36,668 nt of DNA, taken from Deltaproteobacteria bacterium RBG_16_49_23. GTDB taxonomy: Bacteria; Desulfobacterota; BSN033; UBA1163. Below, one piece after another: positions 15,103 to 23,123 of the stretch. Within the stretch, counting starts at the first letter, position 1; every line of letters begins with the position of its first letter. Where the stretch lies: positions 1 to 36,668 of the forward strand of contig MGQQ01000073.1 in the NCBI GenBank assembly GCA_001798855.1, given 5' to 3'. The notes beneath the pieces were generated by a model. It was not told the DNA's origin, made no database searches, and saw only the letters and a list, made by a program, of their open reading frames with translations. A program made the translations under genes and the position numbers.

Positions 15103-16869
15103 TCACCTCGATGTGACCATTCCGGCCAACCCGGACCTGCCGGTCGCCAGGCGCATGACCAGGAGCGCTCCGATCACAATGGCCACCACAACCGTGCACA
15201 TCGCATTGGCGCTGGCCGTCCGGCCGTCCACATCCAGGAAGATGATTTCGATGGCCGCAAGTTTGATCGTTGCGGAGATGAGAAAGATCACCGCGCTGAT
15301 TGTTGTCATGGCCCTCATGAAGAAGAAGGTGGCGGTGGAGAGGAAGGCCACCCTCGACAGGGGAAAAATAACCTTCGTAAACGTGGAGACAGGCCCGGAG
15401 CCCAGGCTGACGGCCGCCTCTTCGATCGATTTGTCGATCTGTTTCAGATTGGCGATGCTGGTCAGCACCCCCAGGGTGAAATTGCAGATGACGATATTGA
15501 TGATGATGATCCAGATCGTCCCGTAGATAAAAAAGTAGGGCTTGTTAAAAGCCAGCACGTATCCCAGCCCCATCACCACCCCGGGGATGGCCGCCGGCAA
15601 AACACTCAGCGTATAGAGGATCTGCTCTCCCTTCGGCTTCTTCTTCTCGATGATATAGCCTGCGAGGAGGGTCAGGGAGGCGCCGGCAATGGCGACGACG
15701 ATGGCAACCAGAAGGCTGGTCCAGATGGGAGCATATTTGTAAGCGATCATCGTCCGAAACGCCCCCTCGGGCAGAGCCGAAATCCAGAAACTTGTCCAGA
15801 GAGGGGCATGAGCTCCCAGCGAAGGAAAGTCGAAATGTTTGAGGGTCAGTGAAAAATCGTAAGGCCAGGTCTTGACAAAAGACCCCAGGAAGACCGTCGC
15901 AAAAACGAGAAGGATACAGAGGCAGATCAATCCGCAATAAATCGTAAACCCCCATTTCTTAAGAGGCCGGGAGGGCTGCAGAAAAGGCCTTGCCTGACCG
16001 CTGATCAGGGCGTAACTCTTCCTCGTCAGATAATAGTTGAGGACAAAGGCTCCGATGGAGGGACCGAGGAGGATGACGCTGATCGTGGCTCCCAAATCGA
16101 AGCGTTGAAGCCCGAAGACCTGCGAGACAATCTCGGTCGCAAGCACTGAATAATTCCCGCCGATCACCACGGGGATGCCGAAATCGGTGATGGTGAGGTT
16201 GAAGGTCAGCGCGGCGGCGCTTGCAATTCCATACTTCGCCGAAGGGAGCGTCACCTTCCAGAAAGTCTTCAGGGCCGAGGCCCCCAGGCTTTGGGCCGCC
16301 TCATCCAACCGGGTGTCTACCGCGGAGAGAGTGGTGTAGAGAATGAAGAGGGCATTGGGAAAGCAGTAGAGGCATTCCCCGACGATGATCCCTGTGGCTC
16401 CATAGATGTTCCAGTTTGTGCCCAGGAGATAACGGGTGATCAAACCGTTTCTGCCGAAGAGGAGGATGAGAGCCAGGGCTTGAATGATCGTCGGAGCGAT
16501 GAGAGGAAAGGTCGAAATGGAATAGAAGACCCCCTTGCCCGGCATCGTCGTCCGGGTCAATCCATAGGCAAAGAAAAAGGCGGTCACCGTGGTGATGATC
16601 ATCGTGAGGAGGGAAATATAGATGCTGTTGGTAAACGACCTGAAGATCCTCGGACTCGAAAAATAGGCCACATAGTTTTCGAAGGTAAGGGCCCCTTCTT
16701 TTAAAAAACTGAGCCGGCAGATATCTACCACCGGATAGAGAAGAAAAAAAACAAGAACGGCCAGGAAGAACGCAGAGGCCACTCCTGTGATAAATCTGTC
16801 CGGGCTGAAGGCAAGCGATGAAAAGAAGGATGAAACGGGGTGCGAACGATCCATCTCAGGTCGGTTCAT
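15103..16869 (-). CDS. ABC transporter permease, duplicated (PhnU2/AepW-like, 2-aminoethylphosphonate type)
   Basis: A 588-residue inner-membrane protein made of two fused permease halves, each with about six membrane segments. Each half has an EAA-type loop for ATPase contact: DEAAQSLGASALKTFWKVTL in the first and EEAAVSLGSGPVSTFTKVIF in the second. This double-permease architecture belongs to the iron(III)/2-aminoethylphosphonate importer group, including the PhnU2 family. It overlaps the ATPase gene by ATGA and completes an importer with the substrate-binding protein at 19009. Family membership is confident; the phosphonate substrate is inferred mainly from the binding protein and context, with ferric iron or another anion as the alternative. 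Confidence 0.85.
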   Translation of the reverse strand: MNRPEMDRSHPVSSFFSSLAFSPDRFITGVASAFFLAVLVFFLLYPVVDICRLSFLKEGALTFENYVAYFSSPRIFRSFTNSIYISLLTMIITTVTAFFFAYGLTRTTMPGKGVFYSISTFPLIAPTIIQALALILLFGRNGLITRYLLGTNWNIYGATGIIVGECLYCFPNALFILYTTLSAVDTRLDEAAQSLGASALKTFWKVTLPSAKYGIASAAALTFNLTITDFGIPVVIGGNYSVLATEIVSQVFGLQRFDLGATISVILLGPSIGAFVLNYYLTRKSYALISGQARPFLQPSRPLKKWGFTIYCGLICLCILLVFATVFLGSFVKTWPYDFSLTLKHFDFPSLGAHAPLWTSFWISALPEGAFRTMIAYKYAPIWTSLLVAIVVAIAGASLTLLAGYIIEKKKPKGEQILYTLSVLPAAIPGVVMGLGYVLAFNKPYFFIYGTIWIIIINIVICNFTLGVLTSIANLKQIDKSIEEAAVSLGSGPVSTFTKVIFPLSRVAFLSTATFFFMRAMTTISAVIFLISATIKLAAIEIIFLDVDGRTASANAMCTVVVAIVIGALLVMRLATGRSGLAGMVTSR

Positions 16870-17948
16870 GCCGCACCTTCTTCCGGATAGACGAGAAAAC
16901 TTTCCGGAGGGAAATAGAGGAGGATCTCATCGCCCTGTTTGAATCCCCTCTGCTCAAACGCCTTCTCGATCACATCCGAGATCACTTCCTCTCCATCGAT
17001 ATTGACGACCAATCGAACCGCCGCTCCCAGAAAGGTGACCACATCGATTCTCCCGGGGATCAGGTTGGAGAGGACCAGATGGTGTGTCGGCTCTCCGGGT
17101 CTGAAGACCTCGATCTTCTCCGGTCGGATGGCGAGGACCACTTTCTCACGAAAGGACGAGCCTGTTTGAGCAACCGCAAATTCCCATTGTTCGGTCTGGA
17201 CGCGATCCTCTGTGCGCAAGCCCTTAAAAAAGTTGGAGGTCCCCACAAAATCCGCAACAAAATCGGAGTTCGGGCACTTATAAATGTCGATGGGCTTCCC
17301 CACCTGCCGGAACTGCCCTTTCTCCATCACGACCACTCGATCGGCAATCGAAAGCGCTTCCTCCTGATCATGGGTGACATAGATCATTGTCTTCTTCAAT
17401 TCCTGTTGCAATCGTTTGATCTCCGCCCGTAGACGAACCCTGATCTTGGCATCGAGTGCGCTCAAGGGTTCATCCAAAAGCAGGACCTGGGGATTGGGCG
17501 CCAAAGCCCGAACCAGGGCGATTCTCTGCTGCTGGCCTCCGCTTAACTGGGCCGGGAAGAGCCTTCTCCAGTCCCGAAGCCCGACGAGGTCCAGCATCTG
17601 ATCGACCCTCTGGGCGATGGCCTGTTTATTCACCTTTCTCATCTTCAGGCCGAAGGCGATATTCTCCTCCACCGTCATATTCGGAAAGAGAGCATAAGAT
17701 TGAAAAACGATTCCGAATTCCCTCTTCTTGGGGATGAGATGATTGATCGCCTTTCCATCGAAGAAGATCTTTCCCTCTGTAACAGTCTCAAAACCGGTGA
17801 TCATCCTGAGGACGGTGGTCTTCCCGCAGCCGCTCGGCCCGAGGAAACAGATAAATTCACCCTCTTCGATCTCCAGATTGACCTGGTCCACGGCAGTCAG
17901 CGTTCCGTAGCGCTTGGTGAGATTCTCCAGTCTGAGGTTTCTGCTCAT
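16866..17948 (-). CDS. ABC transporter ATPase (PhnT2/AepV-like)
   Basis: A 360-residue importer ATPase. Walker A GPSGCGKT (37-44), Q-loop in VFQSYALFP, signature LSGGQQQR (135-142), Walker B LLLDEP (156-161) and the switch histidine in YVTHDQEEAL are all present. A C-terminal TOBE-like domain (about 245-355) follows, as in the CUT1/iron(III)/aminoethylphosphonate ATPases. ATG at 17948 follows GGCAGGATG. It heads the ATPase-permease operon, whose promoter and operator B lie some 390 bases upstream, leaving a long leader of repeats. Confidence 0.9.
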   Translation of the reverse strand: MSRNLRLENLTKRYGTLTAVDQVNLEIEEGEFICFLGPSGCGKTTVLRMITGFETVTEGKIFFDGKAINHLIPKKREFGIVFQSYALFPNMTVEENIAFGLKMRKVNKQAIAQRVDQMLDLVGLRDWRRLFPAQLSGGQQQRIALVRALAPNPQVLLLDEPLSALDAKIRVRLRAEIKRLQQELKKTMIYVTHDQEEALSIADRVVVMEKGQFRQVGKPIDIYKCPNSDFVADFVGTSNFFKGLRTEDRVQTEQWEFAVAQTGSSFREKVVLAIRPEKIEVFRPGEPTHHLVLSNLIPGRIDVVTFLGAAVRLVVNIDGEEVISDVIEKAFEQRGFKQGDEILLYFPPESFLVYPEEGAA

Positions 17949-18333
17949 CTTTTCATCCTGCCTTTAGAAAAATTCTTTTCCTTTATTCCCCCCCCTGGCC
18001 TCGCCAAGGGGAAACCGAAAGCAAGCTGGCGAGAGGGGGGAGTGATTTTAATTTTAAGGTAATTGCCCATGGCCGGTAGGCCACTCACAAACCATAAAAA
18101 TCCCCCTCAGTCCCCCTTTTTCAAAGGGGGATAATTACACCTCCCTTTGGTCTCCGACCCAGCCTCCGGCTCAGAAGAGCCTCTGGCTCGGAGAGAGCGG
18201 TCTCTGACCCGGAGGGCAAAGGGAGGCGGCCTGCCTGCGCGAAGCCCCGCCTCCAGAAGCCTTGCGGAGGGCAGGCGCTTCGGCGAAGGCAGGGGAGGGA
18301 TTTTAAGAAGCTATTTTCTAACTAAAACCTGAT
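17949..18333. repeat. Long repeat-rich leader between promoter B and the ATPase gene
   Basis: The interval holds CCCCCCCTGGCCTCGCCAAG... GGCGAGAGGGGGG (about 17989-18041), a CCCCCTCAGTCCCCC / AAAGGGGGAT palindrome (18100-18131), a CCTCCGGCTCAGAAGAGCC / CTCTGGCTCGGAG hairpin (about 18164-18195) and a copy of the GGCGAAGGCAGG family (18229-18297). No gene is supported. These are probably inserted elements that lengthened the leader. Confidence 0.65.
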
Positions 18334-18351
18334 TACCTGTCTATAAAGGTT
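18334..18351. promoter_or_regulatory. Regulon operator B (ATPase-permease operon)
   Basis: TACCTGTCTATAAAGGTT matches the 18-bp regulon palindrome with one arm slightly decayed. It abuts the minus-strand -10 box (TAAAAA, 18355-18350). Confidence 0.8.
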
Positions 18352-18378
18352 TTTAATCAAATTTAAAAAATATGTCAA
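18350..18378 (-). promoter_or_regulatory. Promoter of the ATPase-permease operon
   Basis: On the minus strand TTGACA (18378-18373) is followed after 17 bp by TAAAAA (18355-18350). The operator begins within the last two bases of the -10. Confidence 0.7.
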
Positions 18379-18474
18379 CCCTGTGGAGTATAAAACATAA
18401 CAAACACCATGTATCCAATTCCGTTCTTATGATCCTCCCCCACATTAGGCTATGAATGGATTACTCCACAGGGT
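18378..18474. repeat. 13-bp inverted repeat upstream of promoter B
   Basis: ACCCTGTGGAGTA (18378-18390) and its exact reverse complement TACTCCACAGGGT (18462-18474) flank 71 bp of AT-rich sequence. The left arm adjoins the -35 box. It may be a small mobile element or a second regulator site. Confidence 0.65.
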
Positions 18475-18960
18475 CAACAAAAAAGGGCATCCGGTTTTTT
18501 AATGGGTCCTGCCTTTATCTCTCCCCTTTGCTAAAGGGGAGGTAAGGAGGGGTTATGGGTTACCTTTATCGTCGGACAGTAAGAATTTACACCCCGTCCG
18601 GGACTTCGCCCGGAAGTCGGTAAAACCCGACCACGGGAGGTTGCCCCTTCGGGGCAGTTATTCCCTGGTAGCCGCAACCTTTAGGTTGCGTTTCAGGGTC
18701 GGTATTACATTGGAGGCCGATACGCAGGCTAATTCCGCCCTTGGCGGGACTGCGGCTACCAGTTGATTTTAACAAATCATCGACAATCTTTTGTCGATAT
18801 TGATTCCCTAAGGGCCTAACCCCCCTTCATCCCCCCCAATCTAACGCCCCCTCCTCTCTCCCCCTCTTAAATAAGAGGGGGAAGGGGGAGTTATTAAGGG
18901 GGGAATAGAGGGGGGGTACAAGAGGGGGATATACCCACACAAAAGCCGGAAGAAGCAACA
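18475..18960. repeat. Direct repeat X2 with nested insertions
   Basis: Blocks shared with X1 (14880-15040) occur in the same order at 18517-18592 and 18817-18952. They are interrupted by about 225 bp (18593-18816, a GTAGCCGCAACC... GGTTGCG and GCGGCTACCAG palindrome) and about 57 bp (18839-18895, CTCCCCCTCTTAAATAAGAG...). A copy of CAACAAAAAAGGGCATCC at 18475-18492 also occurs at 18956-18973 in the terminator arm. No gene is present. Confidence 0.75.
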
Positions 18961-18993
18961 AAAAAGGGCATCCCGCATTTGCAGGATGCCCTT
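18960..18993 (-). terminator. Rho-independent terminator of the substrate-binding protein gene
   Basis: Stem GGGCATCC (18966-18973) / GGATGCCC (18984-18991), extended by A:T pairs, is followed on the minus strand by six or more T. It lies 16 bases beyond the stop codon, so the binding-protein transcript is separate from the ATPase-permease operon. Confidence 0.85.
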
Positions 18994-19008
18994 CGAGGAA
19001 CTGCCCTT

Positions 19009-20019
19009 TCATTTCATGAAGAGGGTCTCCCATTTTTTCAGGATCTCATCCCGGTTCTTTGCCTGCCAGGCAAAGTCCATGGGATAAAGTTTAATCTCAG
19101 ATAATTTGGGCAGGTCAGGGCGTGTTGGAATGCCGGGTAGGGTCACTCCATATTTAAATTTGGAATATTCCTTCATTGCGCCTTCGCTGATGGCCCAATC
19201 CAGGAATTTCTTGGCTGCTCCCGCATTCTTTGCTCCTTTAAGGAGGGCATTGGCCTCCACCTCGTAGCCCGCCCCTTCGATCGGGAAAACGAATTCAACC
19301 GGGAATCCCTGTTTTTTCTGTTCTGCAACCACAAAGTCGAAAGAAGCGCCCACCGCAAACTCTCCGGATGCCGTCATCTTGGCAGGCCTTGATCCGCTCT
19401 TGATATATTGGCCCATATTTTTATCCAGTTTTTTCAAAAATTCCCAGCCGTCCTCCTTCCCTTCTTTGGCCCCATACATCTGGAGGATGCTTGAAATCTG
19501 CAGAAACCCCGTTCCCGAGGCAGCTGGATTTGGCATGGCGATCAACCCTTTAAATTTCGGATCGAGCAGGTCGTTCCACCCCTTGGGCATCGGGAGTCCT
19601 TTTTCCTTCATGACCTTGGTGTTGACACAGAAGGCGGCAATATACATATCGATGCCGACATAACTAAATCCGGGATGGACGAATTTCTTGTCTAATTTCT
19701 CAACCCCCTTCGGCTTATAGGGTTCCACCATTCCTTTTGTGACGAAGTCTTCCAAATTGGTCACGGCCCATCCCCAGATGAGATCGGCCTGGGGGTTGGC
19801 CCTCTCCGCCAACATTCTGGCGCCGAGTTCTCCTGTGGAAAGCCGGATGATATGGATTTCAAGATCCGGAAGATCCTTGAGATAGGCTTCCCGGTACTTA
19901 TCAATTTCATCCGTCTCTAACGAGGTATAGACCACCACTTTGTCCTTGGCCAACGCGCTTCCTGAAAGAAAGGCCACCATTAAAAAACCGACTATCAATG
20001 CCCACCATTTTCTCTTCAT
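19009..20019 (-). CDS. ABC transporter substrate-binding protein (AepX/PhnS2-like, 2-aminoethylphosphonate type)
   Basis: A periplasmic binding protein of 336 residues. The signal peptide is MKRKWWALIVGFLMVAFLSG plus SALA, with cleavage expected before KDKVVVYTSLETDE. The sequence resembles the putative 2-aminoethylphosphonate binding proteins (PhnS2/AepX) and the wider iron(III)-binding FbpA group: LERANPQADL-like ERANPQADLIWGWA, then KGWNDLLDPKFKGLIAMPNP and ASGTGFLQISSIL, a conserved anion-binding region. ATG at 20019 is preceded by AAGGAGG; an earlier in-frame start would put a charged stretch before the signal peptide. It has its own terminator. Ligand identity is inferred from family resemblance, not shown. 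Confidence 0.85.
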   Translation of the reverse strand: MKRKWWALIVGFLMVAFLSGSALAKDKVVVYTSLETDEIDKYREAYLKDLPDLEIHIIRLSTGELGARMLAERANPQADLIWGWAVTNLEDFVTKGMVEPYKPKGVEKLDKKFVHPGFSYVGIDMYIAAFCVNTKVMKEKGLPMPKGWNDLLDPKFKGLIAMPNPAASGTGFLQISSILQMYGAKEGKEDGWEFLKKLDKNMGQYIKSGSRPAKMTASGEFAVGASFDFVVAEQKKQGFPVEFVFPIEGAGYEVEANALLKGAKNAGAAKKFLDWAISEGAMKEYSKFKYGVTLPGIPTRPDLPKLSEIKLYPMDFAWQAKNRDEILKKWETLFMK

Positions 20020-20049
20020 ACGCTTAACCTCCTTCTTTATTTGCATCAT

Positions 20050-20250
20050 TTCGTTTAATAACCTCCATCAATCATTTAGGGGAACCTCTAATAATTCCCA
20101 ATTTGTCACTCCCGCGAAAGCGGGAGTCCAGTAATGTCAAAAACTTGCGAATTCCTGCTTTCGCAGAAGGAATGACATTTTTTGAGGTACCCTTAAGATT
20201 TAGATATTTCACCTCCCCTCTTCTATTGGTTTTACTTTTTAACGACTCAT
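20050..20250. repeat. Upstream region of the binding protein with an inverted palindrome
   Basis: At about 20105-20180 CACTCCCGCGAAAGCGGGAG and TTCCTGCTTTCGCAG...GGAATGACATT form a large imperfect palindrome of a type widespread as a mobile repeat. No gene is present. Confidence 0.6.
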
Positions 20251-20268
20251 TAAATATATAGATACTTA
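20251..20268. promoter_or_regulatory. Possible degenerate operator E (binding protein gene)
   Basis: On the minus strand TAAGTATCTATATATTTA matches the regulon palindrome (TACCTGTCTATAYAGGTA) at the central TCTATA, the flanking purine/pyrimidine and the outer TA pairs, but not at the CC/GG positions. The AT-rich setting makes chance likely enough to keep confidence low. Confidence 0.35.
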
Positions 20269-20309
20269 CATATTGAATTCTGAGAATTTATCTTTAACAT
20301 TTTAGAGAT

Positions 20310-20425
20310 ACCCTCCAGATCTCTCCCCTCCCCTGGAGGGAGGGGATGAAGGGGAGGGGGAACTAAATTTACTCACCCCCACCCTCACCCTCCCCCGTCA
20401 AGGGGGAGGGAATTAAACTGGAGAA
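20310..20425. repeat. Two G/C-run palindromes
   Basis: CTCCCCTCCCCTGGAGGGAG (about 20321) and CACCCTCCCCCGTCAAGGGG (about 20389) are neighbouring hairpin repeats of the CCCTC...GAGGG families seen throughout the intergenic DNA. Confidence 0.6.
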
Positions 20426-20500
20426 ATTTCAAATATCTTTGAATATAACTTTATATCGAAACCGAATATTTTTGTCAATCTTTTTCCTTCCCGAAAAGGA

Positions 20501-20529
20501 TTGACAAAACTCCCTTTTTCAATTAGTCC
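20501..20529 (+). promoter_or_regulatory. Promoter of the FAD/GcvT dehydrogenase gene
   Basis: TTGACA (20501-20506), 17 bp, then TAGTCC (20524-20529), a poor -10 that overlaps the operator. The geometry repeats that of operators A and D. Confidence 0.6.
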
Positions 20530-20543
20530 TGTCTACATAGGTA
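20526..20543. promoter_or_regulatory. Regulon operator C (FAD/GcvT dehydrogenase gene)
   Basis: GTCCTGTCTACATAGGTA, an 18-bp copy of the regulon palindrome, differing from the consensus at the first three bases and otherwise close. Confidence 0.8.
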
Positions 20544-20548
20544 GGTAA

Positions 20549-20633
20549 CCCCCCTCTGTCCCCCCTTAAATTAAGGGGGGATAAAGGGGGGTTATGTCTT
20601 TCTGACACTGACACTTACACTGACACTGAACTG
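20549..20633. repeat. CCCCCCT...AGGGGGG palindrome and TGACAC cluster in the leader
   Basis: CCCCCCTCTGTCCCCCCTTA and AAATTAAGGGGGGATAAAGG with GGGTT form a palindrome (20549-20594), followed by ACTGACACTTACACTGACAC (20605-20624), a member of the TGACAC cluster family. Both lie between operator C and the gene. Confidence 0.6.
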
Positions 20634-20648
20634 CAGAGGAGATGAAAC

Positions 20649-23066
20649 ATGAAAGATCAGGCTCGGGTGGTCATTATTGGAGGCGGTATTACAGGATGCA
20701 GCATAGCATACCACCTTACTCAAATGGGATGCGAGGATGTGATTGTTATTGATAAAGGGGAGCTCACCAGTGGCGCCACCTTCCATGCCGCAGGCCTGGT
20801 CGGCCAACTCCGGGCATCCGTCAACATCACCAGGATGTTGAAATACAGCGTTGAGCTTTACTCGCGCCTGGAAGAAGAGACAGGACAACATACGGCATGG
20901 AGTGCCGTTGGGGGCCTCCGGATCGCCTTGTCAAAAGATCGCATGGAGGAGTTGCGTCGCTCCGCCGCTATGGCCAAAACCTTCGGATTGCCCATGGAGC
21001 TGATCAGTCCGAAAGAGGCATGGGACCTCTTCCCAGTGATGGAGAAGAAAGGCATTGTTGGAGCCGCTTTTCTCCCTACGGATGGCCAGATCGACCCCAG
21101 TGGCGTCACGTATGCCCTTGCTCAAGGAGCCCGGAATAGAGGGGCGACAATCTATACCGATACCCGTGTCACAGGGATCAAGCTGAAGAATGGAGCCGTT
21201 GAGGAAGTCTTAACAGAAAAGGGAAATATAAAAACGGAAATCGTAGTGAACGCCGCTGGAATCTGGGCGCCCAAGATAGGAGAAATGGTAGGCGTCGCTA
21301 TTCCTCTCATCCCCATGGAGCACCAATATATCATCACCAAGCCCATCAAGGGGGTAAAGAAAGGAATGCCCACGATGCGGGACCCCGACCTTCTTGTCTA
21401 TTTCCGCGAGGAGGTGGGCGGACTTATGATGGGAGGCTATGAACATAATCCGATTCCCTGGGCGCTTGACGGAATTCCGCGAGACTTCACCAAAACACTG
21501 CTAAAATCCAACTATGAACATTTCGAACCTCTCTCTGTTCTGGCAATGAAGAGAGTCCCTTCCATTGGCAACGCTGAAATTGTCACCCTCCTCAATGGCC
21601 CCGAGGCTTTCACTTCGGATGGGGATTTCATCATGGGCGAGGCCGCAGAGGTGAAAAACTTCTTCATTGCGGCAGGTTTCTGCGCCCATGGAATTGCTGC
21701 CGCAGGAGGAGTGGGCAAAATGATGGCCGAGTGGATCATCGAGGGAGAACCCAGCCTTGACCTGTGGCGTCTCGATATTCGGCGTCTCGGAGCACATCAT
21801 AGAAGTCAGCCCTATACCATCAAAAGAGCGACCGAAGTCTATGCCCATCACTATTCCATGAGCTGGCCCTATGAAGAAATGGCTTCGGCAAGACCTCTTC
21901 GAACAAGCCCCCTTTACTCCCTTTTAAAAAAGAGGGGCGCGGTCTTCGGAGAGAAATATGGCTGGGAACGGCCAAACTGGTTTGCCCCAAAAGGGGTGGC
22001 GCCGAAAGATAAGTTGACATGGGGGCTCCCAAACTGGTTCGAGTATGTTGCAAAAGAACATGAAGCCGTGAGGACAAAGGCAGCCCTGATTGACCAGACC
22101 TCGTTCGGAAAGATCGAGATCAAGGGGAAAGGGTCATTATCGCTTCTTCAAAAAATGACCGACAATCAGATGGACAAGCCCATCGGCTCAACCACCTATA
22201 CCCAAATGCTGAACGAAAAAGGAGGAATTGAGTGTGATCTCACGGTGACCCGGTTAGCTGAAGAACAGTTCTATCTGGTAACAGGAACAGCATTTATTAA
22301 ACACGATCTGAGCTGGATCCGGAAACATCTTCCCACGGATGGCTCTATCTCGGTCGCGGATGTCACCTCTTCTAATGCCTGCATCACCCTTTGCGGCCCT
22401 GAATCCCGTAATATCCTCAACCGGCTGATCGGAGAGGATCTCTCCAATCAGGGATTCCCCTATATGGCCTGCAAGGAGATTACCCTGGGGTGCGCTCCTG
22501 CCCTTGCCCTCCGTATCACCTATGTGGGTGAACTCGGATATGAACTCCATATACCCATCGAATATGCTCTTTATGTATATGAAGCCCTGTGGGAGGCAGG
22601 AAACCCTTTCGGCTTAATCAATGCAGGTTACCGTTGCGTCGATTCCCTCCGACTGGAGAAAGGATACAGATACTGGAGTGGAGATATCTCTCCTGAATAT
22701 ACCCCTTTTGAAGCAGGCCTCGATTTCTGCGTGCGGTTAGATAAGGGAGATTTTATCGGCCGCAAAGTTTTATTAACTCAGAAAGAAAAAGGCTTAACCA
22801 GAAAGCTCTGCTGTCTGACCGTCGATTCAGGCCCATTGATGCCCGTGGGTAAGGAGGCCATCCTCGAAGGAGATAAAGTGGTTGGCATTGTCACCAGCGG
22901 AGGATATGGACATACAATTAAGAAACCCATAGCTTATGGATATCTGCCCATCGATTATTCAAAACCCGGAATCCGGTTGCAAATCGAAGTGGCTGCCAAA
23001 CGGTACGAAGCCACCGTCGAAAAAGAACCGCTCTACGACCCGGAAAATCTGAAGGTAAGAGGTTAA
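20649..23066 (+). CDS. FAD-dependent dimethylglycine/sarcosine dehydrogenase-like enzyme with GcvT domains
   Basis: The 805-residue protein has an N-terminal DAO-type FAD domain: GGGITG (11-16), then LTSGATFHAAGLVGQ with His46 at the position covalently flavinylated in dimethylglycine dehydrogenase. A FAO-type linker domain (about 370-430) precedes a folate-binding GcvT domain and C-terminal barrel (about 440-805; YTQMLNEKGGIECDLTVTR, GELGYELHIP). Such enzymes oxidise N-methyl amines and pass the one-carbon unit to tetrahydrofolate. ATG at 20649 follows GAGGAGATG. Operator C puts it in the importer regulon, suggesting that the imported compound, or a derivative, is N-methylated. The true substrate could be another secondary amine. 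Confidence 0.87.
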   Translation: MKDQARVVIIGGGITGCSIAYHLTQMGCEDVIVIDKGELTSGATFHAAGLVGQLRASVNITRMLKYSVELYSRLEEETGQHTAWSAVGGLRIALSKDRMEELRRSAAMAKTFGLPMELISPKEAWDLFPVMEKKGIVGAAFLPTDGQIDPSGVTYALAQGARNRGATIYTDTRVTGIKLKNGAVEEVLTEKGNIKTEIVVNAAGIWAPKIGEMVGVAIPLIPMEHQYIITKPIKGVKKGMPTMRDPDLLVYFREEVGGLMMGGYEHNPIPWALDGIPRDFTKTLLKSNYEHFEPLSVLAMKRVPSIGNAEIVTLLNGPEAFTSDGDFIMGEAAEVKNFFIAAGFCAHGIAAAGGVGKMMAEWIIEGEPSLDLWRLDIRRLGAHHRSQPYTIKRATEVYAHHYSMSWPYEEMASARPLRTSPLYSLLKKRGAVFGEKYGWERPNWFAPKGVAPKDKLTWGLPNWFEYVAKEHEAVRTKAALIDQTSFGKIEIKGKGSLSLLQKMTDNQMDKPIGSTTYTQMLNEKGGIECDLTVTRLAEEQFYLVTGTAFIKHDLSWIRKHLPTDGSISVADVTSSNACITLCGPESRNILNRLIGEDLSNQGFPYMACKEITLGCAPALALRITYVGELGYELHIPIEYALYVYEALWEAGNPFGLINAGYRCVDSLRLEKGYRYWSGDISPEYTPFEAGLDFCVRLDKGDFIGRKVLLTQKEKGLTRKLCCLTVDSGPLMPVGKEAILEGDKVVGIVTSGGYGHTIKKPIAYGYLPIDYSKPGIRLQIEVAAKRYEATVEKEPLYDPENLKVRG

Positions 23067-23072
23067 GTCCAT

Positions 23073-23100
23073 GTAGGGGCAATTCATGAATTGCCCCTAC
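23073..23100. terminator. Perfect 28-bp palindrome between convergent genes
   Basis: GTAGGGGCAATTCA and its exact complement TGAATTGCCCCTAC are joined without a loop base. It stands between the FAD enzyme (plus) and the HAD gene (minus), fit for two-way termination. It is also the shape of a common mobile repeat. Confidence 0.75.
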
Positions 23101-23123
23101 GGAGCCCCCAGAAAATCCTGTAT

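Noticed and set aside
15064-15852. Long plus-strand ORF opposite the permease
   Set aside because: Antisense to an unambiguous membrane permease; the product is rich in Asp/Asn/His without domains.
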